In this document: positions 20,693 through 28,054 of the stretch, one piece after another
How the letters are laid out: the number at the start of each line of letters is the position of its first letter
Position numbering within the stretch: position 1 is the first letter of the stretch
Source of the DNA: Lachnoanaerobaculum saburreum DSM 3986
GTDB lineage: Bacteria; Bacillota; Clostridia; Lachnospirales; Lachnospiraceae
Length of the DNA stretch: 43,887 bases
Assembly (NCBI RefSeq): GCF_000185385.1
Contig: NZ_GL622296.1
Coordinates: 1,310,414-1,354,300 of the forward strand
Direction: 5' to 3'
The notes under the pieces: generated by a model
Told to the model about the DNA's origin: nothing
The model's input: the letters and a program-made list of their open reading frames with translations, nothing else
The model's database searches: none
Made by a program: the position numbers and the translations under genes

Positions 20693-21942
20693 TATACATT
20701 TACTTTATTCAAATCATTGAAAAATTCAGGATATGATATTTCTACACAATTTTTATTATCAAGTCTTATTTCTCCGTCCGATACCAGATTTAAAACGGCA
20801 AAAGTCATGGCAATTCTATGGTCATCATGTGTAGCTATGGTAACATTCCCACAAAGCTTGTTTGTGCCGGTAATTTCCATGCCGTCTTCAGTCTCTACCA
20901 CATCCACACCAAGTTTAGAAAGTTCATTACACATGACATGGATTCTGTTTGATTCTTTTACCTTCAGTTCCCCGGCATCTTTTATAACAGTAGTACCCTC
21001 AGCCAGACAGGCAATGGCCGCAAGTATAGGAAGTTCATCTATAAGTGTGGGTATTATATCTCCTTCAACAGTGGTTGAATGAAGCTTGGAATATGATACC
21101 GAAATACCAGCTACAGGTTCAAAAGCATCTGTATGATTTATTATTTCAATATTTGCACCCATTTTTTTTAGTATTCTTATAATACCGTCTCTGGTGGGAT
21201 TGATACCTACATTTTCAAGCACCAGTTCGGAACCGGGAACCAGTATTGCGGCTGCCATAAAGAATGCCGCAGAAGAGATATCGGACGGCACAGCTATATC
21301 ACTTGCAAAAAGCTCATTACATGGATTTACAGTAACACTGTTTTTAGAGGAAGTAAGGCTTGCACCGAATTTTTTTAACATCAGTTCAGTGTGGTCTCTT
21401 GACTTTGCCGGTTCCGTCACAGTAGTAGGGCTTTGTGCATATAGACCTGCAAGAAGTATTGCGGATTTTACCTGTGCACTGGCAACAGGAGATTTATACT
21501 CTATTCCATGAAGCTTACTGCCTGTTATTGTAAGCGGTGCAAATCCGTTATTACTTGTTATATTTGCTCCCATCATAGAAAGTGGTGTGATTATTCGGCT
21601 CATAGGCCTTTTTTGTATGGAATTATCACCTGTAAGCACTGATGTAAATTCCTGTGCCGAGAGTATACCGCTTACAAGTCTTGTAGTGGTGCCGCTGTTA
21701 CCGCAGTCAAGTATCTCTTTCGGTTTTTTCAGACCATAAAGTCCGTTTCCATATACCTTGACTGATGTATCATTAAGTTCTATATTAATTCCCATCTTTT
21801 TGAATATTGAAACAGTGGATATACAGTCGGCACCTGTCAAAAATCCTTTTATATAGGTAGTTCCTTTAGCTATAGAACCGAACATTACAGCTCTATGTGA
21901 TATTGATTTATCTCCGGGAACCCTTAATCTGCCTTTTATCAT
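20692..21942 (-). CDS. aroA: 3-phosphoshikimate 1-carboxyvinyltransferase (EPSP synthase)
   Basis: A 416-residue enzyme joining PEP to shikimate-3-phosphate in chorismate synthesis, cytoplasmic. It shows GDKSISHRA near the N-terminus, the LDCGNSGTTTRL motif (about 80-91), KSAILLAGL, SRDHTELML and the C-terminal DDHRIAMTFAV. The short N-terminus is normal for this family. ATG 21942 follows AAAGGAGG on the minus strand. It lies 10 bases behind tyrA and is cotranscribed with it. The GNSGTT segment keeps the usual glycine and no resistance-type change is evident by eye. Confidence 0.97.
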   Translation of the reverse strand: MIKGRLRVPGDKSISHRAVMFGSIAKGTTYIKGFLTGADCISTVSIFKKMGINIELNDTSVKVYGNGLYGLKKPKEILDCGNSGTTTRLVSGILSAQEFTSVLTGDNSIQKRPMSRIITPLSMMGANITSNNGFAPLTITGSKLHGIEYKSPVASAQVKSAILLAGLYAQSPTTVTEPAKSRDHTELMLKKFGASLTSSKNSVTVNPCNELFASDIAVPSDISSAAFFMAAAILVPGSELVLENVGINPTRDGIIRILKKMGANIEIINHTDAFEPVAGISVSYSKLHSTTVEGDIIPTLIDELPILAAIACLAEGTTVIKDAGELKVKESNRIHVMCNELSKLGVDVVETEDGMEITGTNKLCGNVTIATHDDHRIAMTFAVLNLVSDGEIRLDNKNCVEISYPEFFNDLNKVNV

Positions 21943-21952
21943 ATTGCCTCCT

Positions 21953-23044
21953 TTATAGTACTATATAATTATATTCTTTTAACAATTTACCTGCCATTTC
22001 ACAGGAGTCCGCATCATAGAATGAGATATTTAAAGCACCTTCGCCCTTTTCTCTATTGTGATTGATGCCTATATTTTTGATACTTATGGAGTTTGCAGCC
22101 AGTATTGCGGAAATAACGGATATTGCACCCGGCTTATCCTGTATATGTACACTTATATCATGCTTTGAAATAATGACACCACGGCTGTTTGAATCAAAGG
22201 AGTTTCTGTACTCACCGGATTTTTCAAACATATTGTTAATATACAGCCCCGATTTGTCGGCCAGATGTGAGTAGACATCCTCCAACATATCGATATATTT
22301 TCTAAGCATCATATTTATAGGCTGTGAATTTAACATACATATCTGCTCCCACATGATAGGAGAGGCGGATGCAATCCTTGTGATATCCTTAAATCCTCCC
22401 GCTGCAACTCTTTTCATTACCTCATCACTGTAATCATTGTCCTTTATAAGATTTACCAAAGTCGCTGCAAGTATATGTGGCAGATGGCTGACAGCAGCTA
22501 CTACACTGTCATGCTTTTGACAGTCTATCACAAATGGAATTGCCTTTATCTTTGTGATAATATCTGTAAGTATATCAAGTTTTTCTTTGGAAGTCTTTGA
22601 TGAAGGTGTAATCATATAGTAGGCATTTTCTAAAAGCAGTGCATCGGATGCCGCATAGCCTGTTTTTTCCGAACCTGCCATAGGGTGACCTCCTATAAAA
22701 ACATCTTCCATATCAAGTCTTTTTGCCAGTCTGTGAATGGATGATTTGGTGGAACCGACATCAGTGACAATACTTTCTTTTTTCACATAGGGTTTTATCT
22801 TTTCAAGATAGTATTCATTAAAATCCACAGGAGTACATAAGAAGATAATGTCACATTCTGAAAGTGAAGCATCTATATTATTTAAAATAATATCAATAAC
22901 TCCGTCACTTTTTCCTTTTAAAAGTTCAGCGCTGTTCTTTGAATAGGCGCAGATCTTTGATGCCAAACCGTATTTTTTTATCGCTTTTGCTATAGAGCCG
23001 CCTATAAGTCCGAATCCTATAAAGGCTATATTATTGTACTTCAT
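21953..23044 (-). CDS. tyrA: Prephenate dehydrogenase with C-terminal ACT domain
   Basis: A protein of 363 residues. ATG 23044 (CGGAGG upstream on the minus strand) is preferred to the longer frame from 23116, whose TTG coincides with the -35 box. NAD-binding fold GFGLIGGSIAKAI (about 9-21), catalytic segment GGHPMAGSEKTG (about 115-126) with the conserved histidine, a helical C-terminal domain (SHLPHILAATLV), then an ACT domain from about residue 290 (ISVHIQDKPGAISVI) that is expected to bind tyrosine for feedback control. It converts prephenate to 4-hydroxyphenylpyruvate. It is the first gene of the tyrA-aroA unit. Confidence 0.95.
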   Translation of the reverse strand: MKYNNIAFIGFGLIGGSIAKAIKKYGLASKICAYSKNSAELLKGKSDGVIDIILNNIDASLSECDIIFLCTPVDFNEYYLEKIKPYVKKESIVTDVGSTKSSIHRLAKRLDMEDVFIGGHPMAGSEKTGYAASDALLLENAYYMITPSSKTSKEKLDILTDIITKIKAIPFVIDCQKHDSVVAAVSHLPHILAATLVNLIKDNDYSDEVMKRVAAGGFKDITRIASASPIMWEQICMLNSQPINMMLRKYIDMLEDVYSHLADKSGLYINNMFEKSGEYRNSFDSNSRGVIISKHDISVHIQDKPGAISVISAILAANSISIKNIGINHNREKGEGALNISFYDADSCEMAGKLLKEYNYIVL

Positions 23045-23087
23045 AATCCTCCGTTCATATATATTGTATCTTAAGTCCGACATATGA

Positions 23088-23116
23088 AGTCTATTACATT
23101 TGAATGTAATAGTCAA
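23088..23116 (-). promoter_or_regulatory. tyrA-aroA promoter with operator-like palindrome in the spacer
   Basis: Minus strand: TTGACT (23116-23111), a 17-base spacer, TAGACT (23093-23088). The spacer contains ATTACATT-N2-AATGTAAT (23093-23110), a perfect 8-bp inverted repeat, so a repressor bound there would block RNA polymerase. Confidence 0.6.
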
Positions 23117-23275
23117 ACAATTTTACTTTAACGATTTAAAGTATAAAAAATATTAAATATTATTAACTATTTATCTTGACTAAAACAGTCTATTTATACA
23201 AAAATATTATAAAAATTTATTACAAATTAACTACAAAAAAATTGCAAAATACATTGTATAAATTGAATATAAAAC
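23117..23275. other. AT-rich divergent intergenic stretch
   Basis: Between tyrA and the EF-G paralogue (304 bases in all, 23045-23348). Apart from the two promoters, I see only A/T-rich sequence and no RNA gene or small frame. Confidence 0.5.
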
Positions 23276-23304
23276 TTGAAATTTTAATATATGTTTAGTA
23301 AAAT
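23276..23304 (+). promoter_or_regulatory. Promoter of the EF-G paralogue
   Basis: TTGAAA (23276-23281), a 17-base spacer, TAAAAT (23299-23304); AAAAGGAGGG precedes ATG 23349. Confidence 0.7.
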
Positions 23305-23348
23305 ATCTTTATCAGAAAGTCTATTGACTAAAAAGGAGGGATTCTCTT

Positions 23349-25451
23349 ATGAAGGTTTATGAAACTAAACAAATTCGTAATGTTGCATTACTTGGTCATG
23401 GAGGCTCGGGTAAGACTACAGTGGCAGAGGCTATGAGCTTTGTAGCGGGAAATATTTCCAAGATGGGAAGTATTTCAAGTGGAAATACCATAAGCGATTA
23501 TGACAAAGAAGAAATAAAAAGAGGTTTTTCCATAAGTACTTCTTTGGTTCCGGTTGAATATGAGGGTGATTCCGGAAGTATAAAGATAAATCTTTTGGAT
23601 ACTCCGGGATATTTTGACTTTGTAGGTGAGGTTGAAGAAGCTGTATCAGCTGCAGATGCCGCCGTTATTGTAGTCAACTGTAAAGCAGGAATCGAGGTAG
23701 GCACCATAAAGGCATGGGAGCTTTGTGAGGAATACGGATTACCCAGAATATTCTTTGTAACAAATATGGATGATGACAAAGCAAGCTATCGTGAACTGCT
23801 TTTAAAGCTTGAGACACGTTTTGGAAGAAAAGTGGCACCTTTCCACCTTCCAATCAGAGAGAATGAGAAGTTCGTAGGATTTGTAAATGTTGTAAAGATG
23901 AAAGGCAGAAGATTTACACATCTGTCAGATTATGTTGAGTGTGAGATACCTGATTATGTAGAGGCAAACCTTAAGATTGCAAGAGAGGCACTTATGGAGG
24001 CTGTTGCCGAGACCAGTGAAGAGTATATGGAAAGATATCTTTCAGGTGAAGGCTTCAGTGATGAAGAGATTTCGGGAGCACTCAAGGACAATATTTGCAA
24101 CGGAGATATAGTGCCTGTTATGATGGGTTCAGGAATCGATGCACAAGGATTTAAGGCACTTATGATGGCTATTGAAAAGTATTTCCCGTCACCGGATTTT
24201 AAGGAATGTGTAGGTGTGGATGTAAGCAACGGCGAACATTTCACAGCAAAGTATAATAAAGATGTATCACTGTCTGCAAGAGTATTTAAGACAATAGTTG
24301 ACCCGTTTATCGGAAAATATTCACTGGTTAAGGTATGCACAGGCACACTTAAGCCGGACAGTGTTATCTACAATGTAGGCAAAGAAACGGAAGAAAAGTC
24401 GGGCAAGATATATGTGCTTAGGGGTAAGAGCGCTATAGAGGTACCTGAGCTTATAGCAGGTGATATCGGTGCTATGGCAAAACTTAGTGTTACAACTACA
24501 GGAGATACCATTGCATTAAAGAGCGCCCCTATACTGTATCATGGTCCGAAGATTTCATCACCATATACATGTATGAGATATAAAATAGCTAATAAGGGTG
24601 AAGAGGATAAGCTTTCTTCAGGTCTGTCAAAGCTTATGGAAGAGGATTTAACTCTAAAGCAGGTCAATGATACTGCAAACAGACAGACTCTTATATATGG
24701 AATAGGTGATCAGCAACTTGAAATTATAGTAAGCAAACTTTTAGATAGATATAAGGTAAAGATAGAGCTTTCAAGACCTAAGATAGCTTTTAAAGAGACT
24801 ATCAGACAAAAGGTGGAGGCAGCAGGCAGATATAAGAAACAGTCAGGCGGACATGGGCAATTCGGAGATGTAAAGATGAGTTTTGAGCCTTCAGGAGATC
24901 TTGAAAAGCCGTATATATTTGAAGAGACCGTATTTGGAGGTTCGGTACCGAAGAACTACTTCCCGGCAGTTGAAAAGGGTATTGCAGAGTGCTGTGTTAA
25001 GGGACCTTTGGCGGCATATCCTGTAGTAGGTGTTAAGGCGGTACTTTTAGACGGTTCATATCATCCGGTAGACTCATCCGAGATGGCATTTAAGATGGCG
25101 GCAACTATAGCATTTAAGGACGGATTTATGAAGGCCGCTCCCGTATTGTTGGAGCCGATATATACATTAAGTGTAGTGGTACCTGATAAGTTTACAGGTG
25201 ATGTTATGGGTGATCTGAATAAGAGACGCGGCAGAGTGCTGGGTATGGAGTCTATTAACCATGGCAAGCAGATTATAAAGGCGGATGTGCCTATGCTTGA
25301 GTTATATGGATACAATACGGATCTTCGTTCTATGACAGGAGGTATGGGAGTATTCAGTTATGAGTTTGCCAGATATGAGCAGACACCGGGTGATATACAA
25401 AAGAAAGAAGTGGAAGCCAGAGCCGGTAAACTTGACGGTGATGCGGAGTAA
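23349..25451 (+). CDS. EF-G-like GTPase paralogue (FusA2 type)
   Basis: A protein of 700 residues with the full five-domain EF-G plan: G1 GHGGSGKTT (16-24), G3 DTPGYFDF, a G4 that reads T-N-M-D (138-141) in place of N-K-x-D, then domains II-V with GGHGQFGDV (domain IV region) and NKRRGRVLGMESI (domain V). It is not the housekeeping fusA: that gene normally sits in the str operon, the G3 Gly-Tyr replaces Gly-His, and the C-terminus differs. FusA2-type paralogues in Clostridia have no settled role; ribosome recycling or stress translation is possible. Loss of the catalytic histidine after DTPG (Tyr here) suggests slow GTP hydrolysis. Confidence 0.92.
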   Translation: MKVYETKQIRNVALLGHGGSGKTTVAEAMSFVAGNISKMGSISSGNTISDYDKEEIKRGFSISTSLVPVEYEGDSGSIKINLLDTPGYFDFVGEVEEAVSAADAAVIVVNCKAGIEVGTIKAWELCEEYGLPRIFFVTNMDDDKASYRELLLKLETRFGRKVAPFHLPIRENEKFVGFVNVVKMKGRRFTHLSDYVECEIPDYVEANLKIAREALMEAVAETSEEYMERYLSGEGFSDEEISGALKDNICNGDIVPVMMGSGIDAQGFKALMMAIEKYFPSPDFKECVGVDVSNGEHFTAKYNKDVSLSARVFKTIVDPFIGKYSLVKVCTGTLKPDSVIYNVGKETEEKSGKIYVLRGKSAIEVPELIAGDIGAMAKLSVTTTGDTIALKSAPILYHGPKISSPYTCMRYKIANKGEEDKLSSGLSKLMEEDLTLKQVNDTANRQTLIYGIGDQQLEIIVSKLLDRYKVKIELSRPKIAFKETIRQKVEAAGRYKKQSGGHGQFGDVKMSFEPSGDLEKPYIFEETVFGGSVPKNYFPAVEKGIAECCVKGPLAAYPVVGVKAVLLDGSYHPVDSSEMAFKMAATIAFKDGFMKAAPVLLEPIYTLSVVVPDKFTGDVMGDLNKRRGRVLGMESINHGKQIIKADVPMLELYGYNTDLRSMTGGMGVFSYEFARYEQTPGDIQKKEVEARAGKLDGDAE

Positions 25452-25510
25452 AGAATATGAAGCATTAATGTAAGAATTCTTACTATAATGTTACGGATTA
25501 AATAAAACAC

Positions 25511-25539
25511 TTGATTTTTTTTAAATATAGCGATATATT
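25511..25539 (+). promoter_or_regulatory. Promoter of the sortase-type surface protein
   Basis: TTGATT (25511-25516), a 17-base spacer, TATATT (25534-25539); AAAGGAG precedes ATG 25582. Confidence 0.7.
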
Positions 25540-25581
25540 ACTTTCAACAAAATAAAGTTTATACAAAAGGAGATATCATTC

Positions 25582-26109
25582 ATGCGTTTATCAAACATTA
25601 AAAAAGGTATGTTAGCAGTGGGATTAACATTTGGTTTAGTTTCAGGTAGTATCGTGGCTTTTGCTGAGCCTTCACAGATTATTATACCTGGCAAGACTTT
25701 AGTTACTCCAAATACAAAAAGAGCTACAGGATCTAATTCAACACCTTCTATAGCAACTCGTTCAAATACAAGTTCAAGAAGCAGATCTTCAAGCAGCTCA
25801 GGCTCAGGCTCCTCAAACAGAGGTGGAGCAGCAAAGCCTGTTACAACAGCACCGGGTGCAAACAATATAGCTCCAAACGGAAGCTCAAATAACTCTAATA
25901 CAGCTAATATGAACACTACAAGAAACGTAGGTCCTACAGGTCCTAACGGTAGCGGTTCAACAAAGGGAGATGCTACAGGAGCTAAGCGTGGTAAATTAAA
26001 CGTTCCAAAGACAGCAGATGCTTCAGCAATGGGACTTTATGCCGCATTACTTGGTCTTTCAGCAGCAGGTGGCGCTTATGTAGTAGCTACAAAGAAGAAA
26101 GAAGATTAA
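25582..26109 (+). CDS. Ser/Asn-rich secreted protein with a VPKTA sortase-type C-terminus
   Basis: A protein of 175 residues. A signal peptide (about 1-28, cut after AFA), a low-complexity Ser/Asn/Thr/Gly-rich middle (about 45-135) with no fold visible, then a cell-wall sorting signal: VPKTA at 141-145, a hydrophobic stretch (MGLYAALLGLSAAGGAYVVA) and a KKKED tail. VPKTG-type motifs are usual in Lachnospiraceae; here the fifth residue is Ala. It is probably a small wall-anchored stalk, spacer or glycosylation carrier. No sortase gene is nearby. A terminator follows at 26181. Confidence 0.85.
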   Translation: MRLSNIKKGMLAVGLTFGLVSGSIVAFAEPSQIIIPGKTLVTPNTKRATGSNSTPSIATRSNTSSRSRSSSSSGSGSSNRGGAAKPVTTAPGANNIAPNGSSNNSNTANMNTTRNVGPTGPNGSGSTKGDATGAKRGKLNVPKTADASAMGLYAALLGLSAAGGAYVVATKKKED

Positions 26110-26180
26110 TTAAAGATTATTTAATAAAGATTATTTAAGTTTGATTATATTGATTATAACTTATAGTGTACAAGCGTTTT

Positions 26181-26206
26181 AGACAGGTTTTACAACCTGT
26201 CTTTTT
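26181..26206 (+). terminator. Intrinsic terminator after the surface-protein gene
   Basis: AGACAGGTT (26181-26189) and AACCTGTCT (26194-26202) with a 4-base loop and a T run. Confidence 0.9.
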
Positions 26207-26324
26207 ATTTTGCTCAAGTTTATCTGTTTCTTATAAAAAACATGGAATTGCTAAATAAATAACGACCTTACCTTTATTTTATTTTTTAAATATAGTAAAA
26301 TATGCTTGCTCAAAGGATAGTTAT

Positions 26325-26363
26325 ATCGGTTGCGGTTTATATATCTTAGTGTTTGCAACCGGT
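26325..26363 (+). other. Leader hairpin ahead of the hydrogenase gene
   Basis: ATCGGTTGC (26325-26333) pairs with GCAACCGGT (26355-26363, one G-U) around a 21-base loop. It lies in the 26207-26405 gap, which otherwise shows only a weak promoter candidate (TAAAAT at 26296-26301). Confidence 0.45.
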
Positions 26364-26405
26364 ATACTGTCTGTAAACAAAGGATTTATTTAGTGGAGGA
26401 ATATT

Positions 26406-27929
26406 GTGAGAGGTGTTGAAACAAGAATTCAGGAAATAAGGCACAGAATCTTTAGGGAAGTTGCCAGAATGGCATATCACACAGAATGGCCTGTGGATAA
26501 GAGAATAGAGGAACTTCCGTATAAGATAATTCCGGGTGAGGTTGGAAATTTTAGAAATAATGTTTTCTTGGAGAGAGCTATAGTCGGAGAAAGGTTACGA
26601 CTTGCAATGGGATTGCCTTATAGAAGTGCAGCAAATCATGCTCCGCTTTCTGAGGGCATAGAGCAGGCTGATAAAGCTGAAACATACTATACACCACCAT
26701 TGATCAATATTATAAAATTTGCTTGTCATGGATGTGTGGAAAAGAGAGTCTATGTAACCAACGGTTGTCAAGGCTGTTTGGCACATCCATGTGCCGAGGT
26801 ATGTCCTACCGGTGCGGTAAAGATTGATAAGGAGAGCGGGTTTTCAAGTATCAATCAGGAAAAATGTATTAAATGCGGCAGATGTGCAAATGTATGTGCA
26901 TATAATGCGATTATAATACAGACAAGACCATGTGCGGCTTCATGTGGTATGGATGCTATTTCTTCCGATGAAAACGGCAAGGCGGATATTGACTATGATA
27001 AATGTGTATCTTGTGGTCAATGTCTTGTAAACTGTCCGTTTGGAGCTATTTCCGACAAGTCACAGATTTTCCAGACTATCAGAGCCATCCAGTCCGGAGA
27101 GAGAGTATATGCTGCAATTGCTCCGGCATTTGTAGGTCAGTTCGGACCTAAGGTTACTCCGGGAAAGCTTCGTGCAGCTATGAAGGCACTTGGATTTGCG
27201 GATGTATTTGAAGTTGCAATAGGTGCAGACCTCTGTGCAACTCAAGAGGCTGAGGATTTCCTTACCGAGGTTCCTGAAAAACTGCCGTTTATGGGTACAT
27301 CATGTTGTCCTTCATGGGCATTGATGGCAAAGAAAGTTTTCCCGGATCAGGCAAATTGTATATCAATGGCACTGACACCTATGACACTGACAGCCAGACT
27401 TATAAAAAAACATCATCCTGACGGAAAGGTTGTATTTATAGGACCATGTTCGGCAAAGAAGCTTGAGGCTATGTGGACAGAGGTCAGAAGTGAGGTGGAC
27501 TTTGTATTGACATTTGAGGAGATGGCGGGAATTTTTGATGCCAAGCATATAGATATTGAAAACCTTGAGGAAGATCCGAACGGTGTCAATGACGCTTCCA
27601 CATCCGGAAGGAACTTTGCTGTAGCGGGAGGTGTTGCAAAGGCTGTTGTAGGTGTTATAAAGAAACAGTATCCTGACAGAGAAGTTAAGGTTATGAATGC
27701 GGAAGGACTGGTTGACTGTAGAAAGATGGTCATGATGGCAAAGGCGGGAAAGTATCCTGGATATCTTCTTGAGGGTATGGCTTGTCCCGGAGGTTGTGTT
27801 GCAGGACCGGGAACAATGCAAAATATAAAGAAGTCACAGGGTGCGGTAAACCAGTATGCCGCAAAAGCAAGCCATGCGATAGCAAGTGAAACAGAATCTG
27901 TAAAAGAGCTTGATAAATTAGTTGAATAA
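26406..27929 (+). CDS. [FeFe] hydrogenase, monomeric group-B type
   Basis: A protein of 507 residues from GTG 26406 (GGAGGA upstream). An N-terminal domain of about 95 residues (MRGVETRIQEIRHRIF...) is characteristic of the group-B family. It is followed by ferredoxin-like Cys clusters (CHGCVEK, CQGCLAHPCAEVCP, CIKCGRCANVC, CVSCGQCLVNCP) and the H-cluster domain: TSCCPSW (298-304), GPCSAKK (about 346-352) and MACPGGCV (about 458-465). The usual second motif is MPCTAKK, so Met-Pro is Gly-Pro and Thr is Ser. It should exchange electrons between reduced ferredoxin and protons in the cytoplasm. No HydE/F/G maturases are in the window; they must be elsewhere. Confidence 0.94.
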   Translation: MRGVETRIQEIRHRIFREVARMAYHTEWPVDKRIEELPYKIIPGEVGNFRNNVFLERAIVGERLRLAMGLPYRSAANHAPLSEGIEQADKAETYYTPPLINIIKFACHGCVEKRVYVTNGCQGCLAHPCAEVCPTGAVKIDKESGFSSINQEKCIKCGRCANVCAYNAIIIQTRPCAASCGMDAISSDENGKADIDYDKCVSCGQCLVNCPFGAISDKSQIFQTIRAIQSGERVYAAIAPAFVGQFGPKVTPGKLRAAMKALGFADVFEVAIGADLCATQEAEDFLTEVPEKLPFMGTSCCPSWALMAKKVFPDQANCISMALTPMTLTARLIKKHHPDGKVVFIGPCSAKKLEAMWTEVRSEVDFVLTFEEMAGIFDAKHIDIENLEEDPNGVNDASTSGRNFAVAGGVAKAVVGVIKKQYPDREVKVMNAEGLVDCRKMVMMAKAGKYPGYLLEGMACPGGCVAGPGTMQNIKKSQGAVNQYAAKASHAIASETESVKELDKLVE

Positions 27930-27940
27930 AATTAAAACTA

Positions 27941-27967
27941 TTAGCACTTGAGTTACTTGAGTGCTAA
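27941..27967. promoter_or_regulatory. CIRCE-like element upstream of htpG (may also terminate the hydrogenase gene)
   Basis: TTAGCACTT-N9-GAGTGCTAA differs from the CIRCE consensus (TTAGCACTC-N9-GAGTGCTAA) at one base and has the exact 9-base spacing. It stands just upstream of the htpG -35. It is followed by five T, so the same hairpin could terminate the transcript from 26406. Confidence 0.75.
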
Positions 27968-27973
27968 TTTTTG

Positions 27974-28001
27974 TTGACATTTGTATTTTGTCGGTTATAA
28001 T
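27974..28001 (+). promoter_or_regulatory. htpG promoter
   Basis: TTGACA (27974-27979), a 16-base spacer, TATAAT (27996-28001). A hairpin GCAAATG-N5-CATTTGC (28013-28031) lies in the 5' leader. Confidence 0.9.
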
Positions 28002-28054
28002 AGATATATCAGGCAAATGGGAAACATTTGCTAATTTATTTGAGAGGTGATTAT

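Noticed and set aside
27363-27821. 152-codon minus-strand frame under the hydrogenase gene
   Set aside because: Cys/His/Ser-rich composition is that of an antisense frame; the plus strand encodes the H-cluster motifs.
28028-28054. Nine-codon N-terminal extension of HtpG
   Set aside because: No ribosome binding site; ATG 28055 has GAGAGGTG and begins the normal HtpG sequence.
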